Positions 1 through 9,108 of a stretch of DNA of 33,411 nt are shown piece after piece. The notes under the pieces were generated by a model that was not told the DNA's origin, did no database searches, and was given only the letters and a program-made list of their open reading frames with translations. The position numbers were made by a program, and so were the translations under genes. Within the stretch, counting starts at the first letter, position 1, and each line of letters opens with the position of its first letter. The stretch is from an uncultured Eubacteriales bacterium. GTDB taxonomy: Bacteria; Bacillota; Clostridia; Oscillospirales; CAG-272. The DNA lies in the NCBI GenBank assembly GCA_934503195.1, contig CAKSVM010000030.1, positions 1 to 33,411 of the forward strand, read 5' to 3'.

Positions 1-53
1 AAATCATCTTGCGGCAGAGAGAAAAATTCTACTATTTTTTATAGTAAAGCATA

Positions 54-82
54 TTTTCTTTTTTCTGTCAAGGTTGTATAAT
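54..82 (+). promoter_or_regulatory. Probable promoter of the first SBP gene
   Basis: A perfect -10 box TATAAT lies at 77-82, with a weak TTTTCT at 54-59 as the -35 box, 17 bp apart. It precedes the GGAGG at 102-106 and the ATG at 116. On the opposite strand TTGACA (71 to 66) could belong to a divergent gene left of the window, but no such gene is visible. Confidence 0.4.
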
Positions 83-115
83 AAATATATGATAATTTTA
101 CGGAGGACACCGAAA

Positions 116-1151
116 ATGCGAAACAAATCATCTTTCCTGACCCTTGCGCTCGCCGCCGCGCTTCTCGTCTCCTGCGGCGAAACGGGAACATCTCCCGAAA
201 CAACCGTCTCTGGCGGCACTTCGTCCGAGGTCACGACCGAGGCACCGATCAACAATCTCCCCGACATAAAGCTCGACGGCTACGAATTCCGCGTTCTCGC
301 GAAGGAATACGACGCGTCGGCTCTGACCGCGCCGATGGTGACAGTTGACGAGGAGAACGGCGACGTCATCAACGATATCGTCTACAGACGGAATCAGAAG
401 CTCACCGAGCAGTACGACTTCACAATCTCGATGAACATTCAGGACAATCCGCTCTCAATCCTTCAGAACTCGATCTACGCGGGAGAGGACCTCTGCGACC
501 TCGCGATCTTCCATCTCCAGTCGGGCGCGAGACTCGTAAAGGACAATTATTTCGTCGATCTCAACCGAAAAGGTTCAGTCGATCTACGACACGATGCAGT
601 CGATCCTGACGACTCCCGGACAGGCGATTGACTGGACACGCGACACCGCGAACACGGTTCCGACGCTTGTCACGATGATCAACGACAGACACACACTCTT
701 CCAGAACATGATCCTCTCGCAGGTGCGCCGCTTCTACCGCGACATCGAGATGGACTTCGGACTCCTCCCGATGCCGAAATTTGACGAGAATCAGGAGACC
801 TACTCGACCTATTACAACGCCGCGACGATTCAGGTCGGCTATGTGCCGATAAGCCTTGCCGACACCGACAACGCGGGATTTGTCATCGAGGCTCTGTCGT
901 CGAACCCGAAGGAGCTGACGAGCGGATACTACAAGATCTGCCTTGAGGCGAAGTACACGCGCGACAAGGAATCTTACGACATGATTGAGCTTGCAAAGAA
1001 AAATATCATCATCGACATGGCGTATCTCTACGGCTTCGGCGGACTTTCGAACACGCTGAACAACGGAATCCGGAACGGAGTCGGCTTCCAGAGTACCTTC
1101 GCGTCGCTGAAGGACAAGGTTGAGAGCGAAATCGCCTCGTATTTTGAATAA
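116..1151 (+). pseudogene. Extracellular solute-binding lipoprotein, broken by internal deletion and frameshift
   Basis: The start is the ATG at 116, preceded by GGAGG at 102-106. The product opens with a lipoprotein signal peptide ending in LVSC (Cys20). The N-terminal part reads to about 570 and aligns by eye with the other SBPs here. The rest of the protein is in the next frame, from about 570 (KVQSIYDTMQSIL) to 1151, and keeps the family blocks DFGLLPMPKFDENQETY and a TRDKES segment. Between them about 135 residues found in the intact paralogue at 9186 are missing, including the conserved WW block and the GKWT block. The deletion is not a multiple of three, so the first frame ends after 28 further codons or fewer, at 631. 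The copies of GTCGATCT at 554-561 and 578-585 flank the junction. A functional binding protein is unlikely. A collapsed assembly of similar paralogues would look the same. Confidence 0.85.
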
Positions 1152-1159
1152 AAGACAGC

Positions 1160-1203
1160 AAAATCCGCCGCGCTTTTTTCGAAAGCGCGGCGGATTTTCT
1201 TTC
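1160..1203 (+). terminator. Rho-independent terminator after the first SBP
   Basis: A perfect stem, AAAATCCGCCGCGC (1160-1173) with GCGCGGCGGATTTT (1185-1198), can extend by three T-A pairs into the loop and is followed by TCTTT. It lies 8 bp after the TAA of the broken SBP. Confidence 0.85.
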
Positions 1204-1262
1204 CCGAGTAAAGCACATGAGCATGAAAAATATTTTTGCACAGATTTTCTTCGTCAAAACTA

Positions 1263-1291
1263 TTGGCAAAACTTGTTCCATGTGATATAAT
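1263..1291 (+). promoter_or_regulatory. Promoter of the second SBP gene
   Basis: TTGGCA (1263-1268), a 17-bp spacer and TATAAT (1286-1291) form the promoter, with an extended -10 TGA before the box. It lies 70 bp upstream of the start at 1362. Confidence 0.75.
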
Positions 1292-1361
1292 AAATATACA
1301 ATATTTTCAGTACCGCCCCACAGATTTTGTGTATTATTTCATTTTGCTCAGGAGGCTATAC

Positions 1362-2837
1362 ATGAAACGGTTTACAACACTCGCACTTCTTTTCGCCATG
1401 ATTCTCACAGGCTGCGGCGGCAATGGTACTTCGGACCCTAAAAATACATCCGACGCGGAAAATCGGTCTGACGAAACCACGGCAATCGACACCGCGAATC
1501 TTTCCGACGCTGAAAGACGTCAGCTTGTCAGCGATGATCTGAAAACGGTCAAATATGACGGCCGTGAGTTCAACATCCTGTCGCGCATCAACTTCACCTA
1601 CGAGTTTGACTCCGAACAGACCGGCGACGTCCTGAACGACGCGATCTACAACCGCAACCGCACTGTCGAGGAGAGATTCGACGTAAAAATCGTCACCCAC
1701 GCTTACGGTGAGGGTAACGGTGCCAACATACTCGAACTTGCAAACAAGTCTATCGAAGCGGGCGACGATGAGTATCAGCTGCTTTCGGCCTATTCATACC
1801 TCGCCGCGCCGGGATCGCTCAACGGACTCTACACCAACTGGTATGACGTTCCGAACGTGAATTTCGAAAAACCGTGGTGGGAAAAGGATTACATAGACGA
1901 GGCCAGTATAAACGGAATCACTTATCTGGCAATCGGCGATCTCTCGCTACTTTTCAACGAGGTTAAGCTGGCGGTCTTCTTCAACAAGCAGATCGCTGAG
2001 GATATTCACATGGAAAATCCATATGAACTCGTGAAAAGCGGCGACTGAACACTTGACAAGCTCATCGAACTAAGCGCGCCCGGCGCGAGTGACCTTAACG
2101 GTGACGGAGTAATGGATGAAAATGACCGCTGGGGATTCGCCTGCAACCGTTATACTCACACGATTCCCTTCCTCTACGCGGCCGATATGAAGATGGTTTA
2201 TCGCGACGAGGACGGATTCCCGAGCCAGTTCAATGAGTCTGAGAAGCTCTTTGACCTTTATTCGAAGGTTTATAAGTTCATAAACGAGAGCGGAAACGCA
2301 TACATCTGCAACGGCGGAAAATTCTCGCTGAAAAACGAAAGCGATTTTCCCTCAGGAAAGGCACTTTTCATGACATCATGGATCGGGTACGCGGCAAATC
2401 TGCGCGACATGGAAGCCGATTTCGGAATAATTCCGTATCCCAAGTGGGACAAGGAGCAGGAAACCTATCCGTCCTTCTATCTTGATCGCACCGACGCTTT
2501 CCTCGTACCGATCACAACCGACCTTGAGTTCACCGGAACAATAACTGAAGCACTCGCGGCTGAAAGCTACGAGCAGGTCATCCCGGCATTCTACGAAAAA
2601 ACTCTGTACGGAAAGCTCATCCGCGACGAGGAATCGCGCGATATGCTCGACATAATACTCCGGAACGCAAGCTATGATTTCGCTTATATCTTCGCGTACT
2701 ATTTCGGTGACGCCTCGACCTACGACGCGTACCGGAAAGGAATTTATGAAAAGGATGAAAATCTCGCGTCAAAGCTCGCCTCAATAAAATCAGTCTATAT
2801 CGCAAGGCTTGACACGCTCATTGAATCCTTCAAATAA
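1362..2837 (+). pseudogene. Extracellular solute-binding lipoprotein with an in-frame TGA
   Basis: The ATG at 1362 follows AGGAGG at 1350-1355. The signal peptide ends in LTGC (Cys18). The reading frame stops at TGA 2046-2048 and then continues in the same frame to TAA at 2837; read through, it would be 491 residues, the usual size for this family (477-494 in the other copies here). The TGA stands exactly where every intact paralogue has the Trp of G-K-W-T (here YELVKSGD, stop, TLDKL). It thus looks like a TGG to TGA change. Downstream the family features are intact: an EF-hand-like loop DLNGDGVMDENDRWG, DFGIIPYPKWDKEQETY and IRDEESRDMLDII. TGA ends other genes in the window (4813, 14603, 25492), so general recoding of TGA as Trp is unlikely. 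It may be a nonsense mutation, a base-call error or, less likely, local readthrough. Confidence 0.85.
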
Positions 2838-2858
2838 TATTACCGGGAAAAATCAAAA

Positions 2859-2900
2859 GATCCCCTGTGTGACAAAAATCACACAGGGGATCGCCTTTTT
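2859..2900. terminator. Bidirectional terminator between convergent genes
   Basis: A perfect 14-bp stem (2859-2872 with 2879-2892) has a 6-nt loop. It is followed by GCCTTTTT on the plus strand and by a T-rich stretch on the minus strand. It can serve both the second SBP and the convergent plsY-like gene. Confidence 0.85.
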
Positions 2901-3532
2901 CACTCGCTGACCTTCACCGTCCGGACTTCCTTCTCCGGAACGCCGCAGACCCACTTCGAATGCCTGAAAATCGCCGTGAGCGAGATCACAAGACACCCGG
3001 CCATCAGCGAAAATTCCTTCGTCAGGAAAAACCATCCGGTCGAAAGAATCGCGAAAAGCCCGAAGGTCACAATGCTCCTCACACGGTTCGGATTTATCTT
3101 CCATACCGTCGAGAAGAAAATATATAGCCCCGCGAGTACCAGCCCGATACGGCTCACCGGAAGCAGCGCGATCATCTCGCCAAACGCCGTCGCGATGCAC
3201 TTTCCGCCGTGGAAGTGATAAAACGGCGCGGTCGCGTGTCCGAGTACCGGAGCCGCCAGAAGCCCCGCGAACCAGAGGCTCCTTATGTCAAGATAAATAA
3301 CCGCCAGAATCACCGGGACAAATCCCTTTGCCATGTCGCAGAGAAGGCAGATCATCCCCATCACTACGCCGCAGTTCTTGAAGACGTTCGCCGAGCCGGG
3401 ATTCTCATCGTCGCTCAGCTTGCAGACGTCTTTTTTCATGAACAGCTTCGGAAGTGTCCGGCTGAACATCACGCCGCCGAAAAGATATCCGAACGCTATC
3501 AGAATCAGCCAATAAATCGTCTCTTTTTTCAC
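2900..3532 (-). CDS. PlsY-family glycerol-3-phosphate acyltransferase (paralogue-like)
   Basis: This 210-residue polytopic membrane protein has the three cytosolic PlsY motifs in order: NPGSANV (about 44-50, in place of the usual SGNIGATN), AKGF (about 68-71) and GHATAPFYHFHGGKCIAT (about 98-115, usual form GHxFPxxxxFxGGKGVAT). The PlsY family transfers an acyl group from acyl phosphate to glycerol-3-phosphate, the first step in phospholipid synthesis. The motif deviations (S-G-N-I-G replaced by E-N-P-G-S, K-G replaced by K-C) suggest a divergent paralogue rather than the housekeeping enzyme. Translation starts at a GTG (3530-3532) that overlaps the TGA of the upstream glycosyltransferase by 4 nt (GTGA), so the two genes are translationally coupled. 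This suggests a shared role in membrane lipid or glycolipid synthesis. Confidence 0.85.
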   Translation of the reverse strand: MKKETIYWLILIAFGYLFGGVMFSRTLPKLFMKKDVCKLSDDENPGSANVFKNCGVVMGMICLLCDMAKGFVPVILAVIYLDIRSLWFAGLLAAPVLGHATAPFYHFHGGKCIATAFGEMIALLPVSRIGLVLAGLYIFFSTVWKINPNRVRSIVTFGLFAILSTGWFFLTKEFSLMAGCLVISLTAIFRHSKWVCGVPEKEVRTVKVSE

Positions 3533-4632
3533 ATCGTCACCTTCGTCACAATTCGTTCCGCCGCGTCGGGATAAATATTCTCGCTCTGGAATCTGATCAT
3601 GTCCCCGGCCGCCGTCCTGTGGTCGATGAGCCAGAAGGCCTTCTCTGCCGCCTCTTCAAGCGTCGCGGCCTTACATGACATTTTCCGCTCCGAGAAGAAC
3701 TCGATATTCTTCGCCTCGCAGGCCGCGTAGGTCAGAAGCTGTACAAACGGAACTCCCGCCACCGCCGCTTCTGTCGAGCTGAGTCCGCCCGGCTTTGAGA
3801 TCATCACATCGGCCGCGTTCATATAGAGGTTCACGTCTGTCGTGAATTCCACCGTCCGGATGTGTCCCTTGTCGCCGAAACGCCGGTCGAGATCCTCCTT
3901 CATGTCGAGATTCCGCCCGACAAGAACATACGCCAGAAAATCGTGCTCACGCTTTGCCCCGGCGATATGGTCGCAGAGCTCGGGAATGTGCCCGCAGCCG
4001 ACGCCGCCGCTCATGATGAGTATCACGTCCTTGTCCTCCGGGATCCCGAGTCGGCGTCTCGCCTCGGATTTCTCAACCCGCGACGCGAACTTTGACGCGA
4101 CCGGAATTCCCGAGACAAAAATCCTGCTGTTCTGAAGGCCGTGCATTATCATCTCGTGCCGCAGATCCTCATGCGGGATGAAATATCCGTCGAGCCTCGT
4201 CTCCTCGAAGAACGGAACGCAGGTGTAGTCAGTAAGCACTCCGTATGACGGGATATTCCAACCATCCTTTTTCAGAGCCGTCATCGCCTCCATCGGGAAA
4301 AGATGCGTACAGATCACGCGGTCGTAATTGTTCTCCGCTATATATCTTCCGAGACGCTTCGCGTAAGCCTTGTTCGCGAGATAGACCGGAGACGTGATCT
4401 TTGTGCGGCTGTAGAGATCCCCGAGCTTATATAGTGTGCCGAAGAGTCCGGGGACATTTCGCAGAATCTCGGTGTATATTCCAGAGGCGATATCTCCCGC
4501 GCGGCTCTCGTCAAACGACAACGGGTCAATGAGCTTGTTCTCAATCCCGCGCCTATCGAGTTCCTCGCAGACCGCGCGCGCCGCGCTGTTGTGTCCGCAT
4601 CCGGTGTCGCAGCTTAAAAGCAGAACTTTCAT
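3529..4632 (-). CDS. GT28-family glycosyltransferase (MGDG synthase / UgtP-like)
   Basis: The product has 367 residues from the ATG at 4632, which has AGAAGGAGAAG upstream; an in-frame ATG at 4710 lacks such a site. The N terminus KVLLLSCDTGCGHNSAA matches the MGDG_synth domain. The middle has GVLTDYTCVPFF, which resembles the acceptor-side TDY motif. The C-terminal UDP-sugar-binding GT28 domain has MSGGVGCGH (about 229-237) and SKPGGLSSTEA (about 300-310). Enzymes of this family move a hexose from a UDP-sugar onto diacylglycerol or a similar lipid at the inner membrane face. Coupling to the PlsY-like gene fits glycolipid synthesis. The exact sugar and acceptor cannot be told. Confidence 0.85.
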   Translation of the reverse strand: MKVLLLSCDTGCGHNSAARAVCEELDRRGIENKLIDPLSFDESRAGDIASGIYTEILRNVPGLFGTLYKLGDLYSRTKITSPVYLANKAYAKRLGRYIAENNYDRVICTHLFPMEAMTALKKDGWNIPSYGVLTDYTCVPFFEETRLDGYFIPHEDLRHEMIMHGLQNSRIFVSGIPVASKFASRVEKSEARRRLGIPEDKDVILIMSGGVGCGHIPELCDHIAGAKREHDFLAYVLVGRNLDMKEDLDRRFGDKGHIRTVEFTTDVNLYMNAADVMISKPGGLSSTEAAVAGVPFVQLLTYAACEAKNIEFFSERKMSCKAATLEEAAEKAFWLIDHRTAAGDMIRFQSENIYPDAAERIVTKVTM

Positions 4633-4653
4633 AAAGCAAATTTCTTCTCCTTC

Positions 4654-4682
4654 TTGACTTATTCCCCAAAATGTATTATAAT
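4654..4682 (+). promoter_or_regulatory. Promoter of the tetR gene
   Basis: TTGACT (4654-4659), a 17-bp spacer and TATAAT (4677-4682) point towards the TetR gene at 4813. The leader would be about 120 nt. Confidence 0.75.
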
Positions 4683-4710
4683 ATAAAATAAGCGCGGTTT
4701 CAATGGTCAA
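4682..4710 (-). promoter_or_regulatory. Possible promoter of the glycosyltransferase-plsY operon
   Basis: On the minus strand TTGACC (4710 to 4705) is followed after 17 bp by TTTATA (4687 to 4682). It lies face to face with the tetR promoter and touches its -10 box, so a regulator bound here could affect both directions. Confidence 0.45.
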
Positions 4711-4812
4711 TCTGTGAACTCTCTATTGCAAATGCCACACAAAACCGCGCGTTCCGGAATTATGCAACAAAAACGTCGAAAATTGTGTATTATCATCCCG
4801 AAAGGAAAATCT

Positions 4813-5397
4813 ATGGAACAGAAACCCGACCGCCGTGTCGTAAAAACCAAGAAAGCCATCCGCAACGCGTTCGCCGAGCTTCTATCCGAAAAGGACATTG
4901 ACGAGATCACCGTCCGCGATATCGCCGACAAGGCCGACATAAACCGCAAGACCTTTTACAATTACTACAAAGGCGTCTATCAGCTGATCGACGAGATCGA
5001 AAACGAGGTCGTGAGCAGCTTCGAAATCGCCTTCACCGACATAGATTACCGCCGCGATATGCGCGACCCGAGTCTGATCTTCGAAAAGCTGACGAAAATG
5101 CTCAGCGGCGATCTCGATTTCTACGGTCATCTTCTGCGTATGAAGGGCAATGTCCACCTTGTCGCGAAGACCGCCCGGCTCCTGAAAGAAAAGACCAAAT
5201 CAAATCTTGCCGCGAGATTCGAGCTTGATCCGCTTGTGCTTGACATAATCGTTGATTACAGTATATCCGGAATGCTCGCGGTTTATCAGAGCTGGTTCAA
5301 TTCCGACCGGAGCCGTTCGATCGATGAGATCTCGCGCGAGGTCGGTAAGATCTGCTTCTGCGGCGTTACCGAGATGCTGAATTATATATCCTTTTGA
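4813..5397 (+). CDS. TetR/AcrR-family transcriptional regulator
   Basis: The product has 194 residues from the ATG at 4813, which follows AAAGGAAA; the longer in-frame extension to 4714 has no such site. The N-terminal helix-turn-helix spans about residues 12-60, with ITVRDIADKADINRKTFYNYYKGVYQLI typical of the TetR family (the F-Y-x-Y-Y end of the recognition helix is clear). The C-terminal ligand and dimer domain ends near CGVTEMLNYISF, similar in outline to the DhaS-type TetR C-domains of Firmicutes. It is divergent from the glycosyltransferase-plsY pair with a 180-bp gap holding promoters for both. Local control of those lipid genes is therefore likely, but this is inference from position. 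Confidence 0.88.
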   Translation: MEQKPDRRVVKTKKAIRNAFAELLSEKDIDEITVRDIADKADINRKTFYNYYKGVYQLIDEIENEVVSSFEIAFTDIDYRRDMRDPSLIFEKLTKMLSGDLDFYGHLLRMKGNVHLVAKTARLLKEKTKSNLAARFELDPLVLDIIVDYSISGMLAVYQSWFNSDRSRSIDEISREVGKICFCGVTEMLNYISF

Positions 5398-5543
5398 TAT
5401 GCATTCGGTCTGCGCACAACCGTAAATATATGATACCACTATTTCGGGGGATTGTCCATTGCATTTTCATACTAAAGCATGGCATAAACGTACTATTAAA
5501 TGAACTTTTTTTGACATTCCGGAATTCCAGTTTACCGCGCCGA

Positions 5544-5583
5544 TAAAGAAACAAGCGGGACAGAGACGCTGTCTCTGTCCCGC
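5544..5583 (-). terminator. Terminator after the GH78 gene
   Basis: A perfect 13-bp inverted repeat (5555-5567 with 5571-5583) has a 3-nt loop. On the minus strand it is followed by TTGTTTCTTT, which places it as the terminator of the araC-GH78 operon. The rest of the 5398-5626 gap shows no gene. Confidence 0.7.
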
Positions 5584-5626
5584 CGCTCCGCTATAGAAAG
5601 GCTCGGAAATTCATTTCATAATCATA

Positions 5627-8233
5627 TCAGATTCTGACGTCGGCCTCAACACCGTCGGGAAGGCTGTATTTGAATTCCGGCTTTCCGCCGACATACTTCC
5701 AGCCCGTCCTTATGACCCCGCGCCCGGTGTCATAACTTGCCGAAAATTCGCCGAGTTCGGGGATCATCACGGGCTTAAGGACTATCTTCGAAAGCCCCGG
5801 CGCAGACTCGTTCACTCTGATTCCGCCGAGATACTCGAAGAACCATCCCAGCACCGCGCCGAGCGAGAAGTGCGACATACTCAGCGATTTGTCGGGATCG
5901 GCCTCGCCGTACCAGCTCTCGGTGATCGCGGTCGCGCCCGAACTGAGCATCCCGAGCCACGACGGCGCGGTCGGATTTTTCAGAATCTTATACGCGTCGC
6001 CGGCGTGACCGTAGTCGGCCAGCACCTCAAAGAGGAAACGCGCCCCGATGAATCCGGTCGTCGTGTGATAATCGGCTTCCTTTACATATTCCGAAAGCCG
6101 GTCGGCCAGAGCCTGACGCTTCTCCTCCGGCGCGATTCCGAACGCGATCGGAAGCACGATTCCGCACTGACACTTCGCGTCGTAATCGTTATCGAGAAGA
6201 TGCTTTTCGTTGAAAGCCCTCACCGCGGTCTCAGCCTTTTCCGAAAGCTCAGCCGACTTTTCGTTGTCGCCGAGAATTTTCGCGATCTCTGAAACCCGCT
6301 TCAGCATATGTATATACCAGCATCCGCCGAAGAATTCCGTATCCGGCGTGACGCCGCCCGGCGAGAGCCAGTCGTTGTACTGATGGCTGATTCCCTTCAC
6401 TGGGAGAATCATTCCGGGGAATTCCTGCCGCTTTTCGATCAGCTTCAGCATCTCGTCATACCTCGCGCGGAGAATTCCGACATCGCCGTAGAAACGGTAG
6501 AGTGCGTATGGAATCTCATAGGTCTCGTCCTCCCACGCGTAGGGTCCGGCGTGCATTTTGATTCCGTTGTCGGTCCAGCGGGCGAGGAAATCCGAGTTGT
6601 CGGTGACAAAGCAGGCCGCGTGGACGAAAAGCTCGCTGTCGCCGTTCCAGTAATTCTTCTCGCGGGTAGGGCAGTCGGTCGGCCCGTTAGAAATGTTGTT
6701 GAGCCACGAACGTCTGGCGGCCGAGTAGATCTTCATTATGTCGGAATCGGATGTTGAAATATTTCCGGTGAGGTGAAGATCGTTGTAAAGCTCAAATGCG
6801 GTGAGCGAAATAATCTGATCGGGACTGTCAAGCCCCTCAACCCAGACATATCTGAACCCGGTGTAGGCAAAGCGGCATTCGTACGACTCGACTTCCGCAC
6901 CCTTCGCGGTGTAGACGTCGACATTCCGCAAAAATCCCGGGCTGTGACCGCCGGGCGCGCAGTCGTTCTGATAGAAAACCGTCACATACGCGCCGTTTTC
7001 GGGCTTTCCGTCGGTGAGACGCTCGCAGTAGCGGAGTCTGACCTTCTGCCCGGGGCGGAGATTCTTAAGCTTTATCGAAGCGCGTCCGGCGATGCAGACG
7101 CCGACGTCAAAGAGCGGATTTCCGTCGACAATCCGATAATCCGAAAGCGCGTGTTCCTTCATCTTCTTTATCGGCGGATATGATTTCAGAATCAGCTCAT
7201 CCGCGCATTTTCTCGCCGAAACCGGATAAGCCGACGAGAGATCGAAGGAATTTTCGCACCAGTCCGGGATTTCGAGTCGCGCGTCATAGCGTTCGCCGTA
7301 CTGAATGTCGTTCTCGACGACCGGTGACGGAACGCAGCTCCAGCTCTCGTCGGTGACGATCTTCTCGACGCGCCCGTCCGAATACGTGAGCGTGATTTCG
7401 GCCATGAGTTCGGGAACCTTCCAGTAGAGCGAACCCCACGAACAGCAGTTGTAGGAACCGTTTCCGAGGATCATTCCGATCGTGTTCGTGCCGGGTTTTA
7501 CGAAGGGCGTGAGGTCGGTCTCGGAATATTCGCGTCTGAAATTCATGCAGAACGGCTCGAAAAAGCTGTCCGAAACACGCTTTCCGTTGAGATACGGCTC
7601 GTGGCAGCCGAGCGCGGTCGAGGCGAGCTTTGCCGAGACAAGTCCCTCTCCGGCCTCAAATCCGCGGATAAAGTAAAACGAGCGCCGGATCGCGAAGGGA
7701 TGCAGATCGCTGACATTCAGATCCGCCGCCTTGTCCGCGGCCGTCTCAAAGCCCTCAGGCTCCAAGGTCTCCCAGAAGGTGACGAGCTGAATCTGTTTGA
7801 ACGAATCGTCGGTTAAGATCTTCTCGACCGTCCCGTCGTCGCAGAAAAGTCGGATTCCCCCGGTGAAGGCCGAAGTGAAGCGGTCAAACGAGTCGCTCTG
7901 ATACGCGCGGATGTGGAGATTGTTTTCGCCGTCCGAAATTTTGTCGGTTATGTCGGTGAGTTCAAGGTGCTTTGTGTCGGCGACAATCTGCTTTCCGTTA
8001 AGCCAGACGTCAAAGAGGCAGTCGCAGAGGAAAGCGGCCTCGGCGCGGATCACCTTTTTTCCGGGCGTGAAGAGGCGGTACATATGGAATCTCGTACAGC
8101 CGAGTGCCCAGACGAATTTCGCGTCGGGGAAGTTTTCCTCCTTCGGGCGGGAAATTTTTTCGAGGACTCCGCGCGCGGGCGAGATGAAATCGGCCGCGAA
8201 GGCGCGGGAGGTTATAGTGTAATTTTTTGTCAT
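5627..8233 (-). CDS. GH78 alpha-L-rhamnosidase
   Basis: The product has 868 residues, a usual length for GH78. The N-terminal part (about 1-430) holds the beta-sandwich domains of the family, with YLNGKRVSDSFFEP and a WVEGLD end to the accessory domain. The (alpha/alpha)6 catalytic barrel follows, with GPTDCPTREKNYWNGD near residue 519; this matches the family motif DCPxRxExxxWxGD, where Asp and Glu are catalytic. A later acidic site, ITESWYGEAD, lies near residue 772, before the C-terminal beta domain. The enzyme releases terminal alpha-L-rhamnose. No signal peptide is visible, so it likely acts on imported oligosaccharides in the cytoplasm. The ATG overlaps the araC stop codon (TAATG), which indicates translational coupling and control by that regulator. 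The motif has N-Y-W-N-G where most members have L-G-W-x-G. Confidence 0.92.
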   Translation of the reverse strand: MTKNYTITSRAFAADFISPARGVLEKISRPKEENFPDAKFVWALGCTRFHMYRLFTPGKKVIRAEAAFLCDCLFDVWLNGKQIVADTKHLELTDITDKISDGENNLHIRAYQSDSFDRFTSAFTGGIRLFCDDGTVEKILTDDSFKQIQLVTFWETLEPEGFETAADKAADLNVSDLHPFAIRRSFYFIRGFEAGEGLVSAKLASTALGCHEPYLNGKRVSDSFFEPFCMNFRREYSETDLTPFVKPGTNTIGMILGNGSYNCCSWGSLYWKVPELMAEITLTYSDGRVEKIVTDESWSCVPSPVVENDIQYGERYDARLEIPDWCENSFDLSSAYPVSARKCADELILKSYPPIKKMKEHALSDYRIVDGNPLFDVGVCIAGRASIKLKNLRPGQKVRLRYCERLTDGKPENGAYVTVFYQNDCAPGGHSPGFLRNVDVYTAKGAEVESYECRFAYTGFRYVWVEGLDSPDQIISLTAFELYNDLHLTGNISTSDSDIMKIYSAARRSWLNNISNGPTDCPTREKNYWNGDSELFVHAACFVTDNSDFLARWTDNGIKMHAGPYAWEDETYEIPYALYRFYGDVGILRARYDEMLKLIEKRQEFPGMILPVKGISHQYNDWLSPGGVTPDTEFFGGCWYIHMLKRVSEIAKILGDNEKSAELSEKAETAVRAFNEKHLLDNDYDAKCQCGIVLPIAFGIAPEEKRQALADRLSEYVKEADYHTTTGFIGARFLFEVLADYGHAGDAYKILKNPTAPSWLGMLSSGATAITESWYGEADPDKSLSMSHFSLGAVLGWFFEYLGGIRVNESAPGLSKIVLKPVMIPELGEFSASYDTGRGVIRTGWKYVGGKPEFKYSLPDGVEADVRI

Positions 8234-9096
8234 TATTTTTTTCCTTTCACATATTCGCCCGGAGTCATTCCGGTGACTTTCCTGAAGGCGCGGTAGAAGC
8301 TCCGCTCGGTTTCAAAGCCGCTTTCCAGCGCGGCGTCAAGGACGGTCATTCCGCGTAAAAGCAGATCGCGGGAGTATTCGACACGGAGATTTGACAGAAT
8401 GTCGGGAAAGCTCATTCCCGAGAGCTTTTTTATCCGATGCGAGAGATAATTCGTGCTGTAGCCGAGCGATTTCGCGGCGTTGGCGAGGGTGATCGGCTCG
8501 GTGTAGTGGCTTTCGAGCCACAGAAATAAGGAGCTGAGACTCCCGGCCTCGCCCGCCTGACTCTCAATGACCTCCTCACTGACGGCGAGAAGCGAGTAGA
8601 CAGCCGATTTGAAGCGTGAGAAAATCTTTTTGTCCTTGAGAGCGACCCGGTTGATCTTAAGCGGATTAGGATCGGGATACTCGTACGTTGCCGCCTCGTC
8701 ATAGGTCATCGCGCCGAGTCCGCCCTCCATGAAGGCGTATCTGAACATTCTGTCCGAGTCGTCAACCTTTCCCGAGCCTTTGAGATATCCCTTCACGCTG
8801 AAAAGCTCCGGAAAAAACTCGTATGAAAAGGTCATGACAAACGTGTTGTTTGCCACGGGAGTAGAAAAACCGTGAAGCCGCATCGGCATTATAAAGAGAA
8901 AGTCACGCTCGCGAAGAGGAATCACCGAATCGTTTATCGTCACAAGAATCTCGCCGTCAACGCTGTAGACCAGTTCGGCGAACTGATGGATATGATTCGG
9001 AAGATTGAATCTCTTAAGCTGATAATTGAACTGCAATATCTCCTGCTTTCCGAAATTTTCAGTCTGAATAAATATAGGCACACCTCCAGATATCAC
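8233..9096 (-). CDS. AraC-family transcriptional regulator of the rhamnosidase module
   Basis: Up to 287 residues. The N-terminal part (about 10-100) looks like a cupin sensor domain (NLPNHIHQFAELVYSVDGE). The C-terminal double helix-turn-helix covers about 185-285, with ITLANAAKSLGYSTNYLSHR and a second helix pair ending FYRAFRKVTGMTPGEY, the usual AraC signature. The first start, GTG at 9096, has no ribosome site upstream. A GGAGG lies just inside the frame (near 9082-9086), so translation may begin a few codons later at a non-ATG codon; the N terminus is uncertain. It lies in one operon with GH78, and its promoter is back to back with that of the SBP at 9186. It most likely senses a rhamnose-containing sugar and controls both sides. 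Confidence 0.9.
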   Translation of the reverse strand: MISGGVPIFIQTENFGKQEILQFNYQLKRFNLPNHIHQFAELVYSVDGEILVTINDSVIPLRERDFLFIMPMRLHGFSTPVANNTFVMTFSYEFFPELFSVKGYLKGSGKVDDSDRMFRYAFMEGGLGAMTYDEAATYEYPDPNPLKINRVALKDKKIFSRFKSAVYSLLAVSEEVIESQAGEAGSLSSLFLWLESHYTEPITLANAAKSLGYSTNYLSHRIKKLSGMSFPDILSNLRVEYSRDLLLRGMTVLDAALESGFETERSFYRAFRKVTGMTPGEYVKGKK

Positions 9097-9108
9097 ATTC
9101 TGTCAATA

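Noticed and set aside
4..267. Minus-strand gene over the start of the first SBP
   Set aside because: It is antisense to the signal peptide and linker of the SBP and shows no family features.
1362..2837. TGA read as Trp throughout this organism
   Set aside because: TGA ends several intact genes here (4813, 14603, 25492, 24567), and TGG is used for Trp everywhere else.
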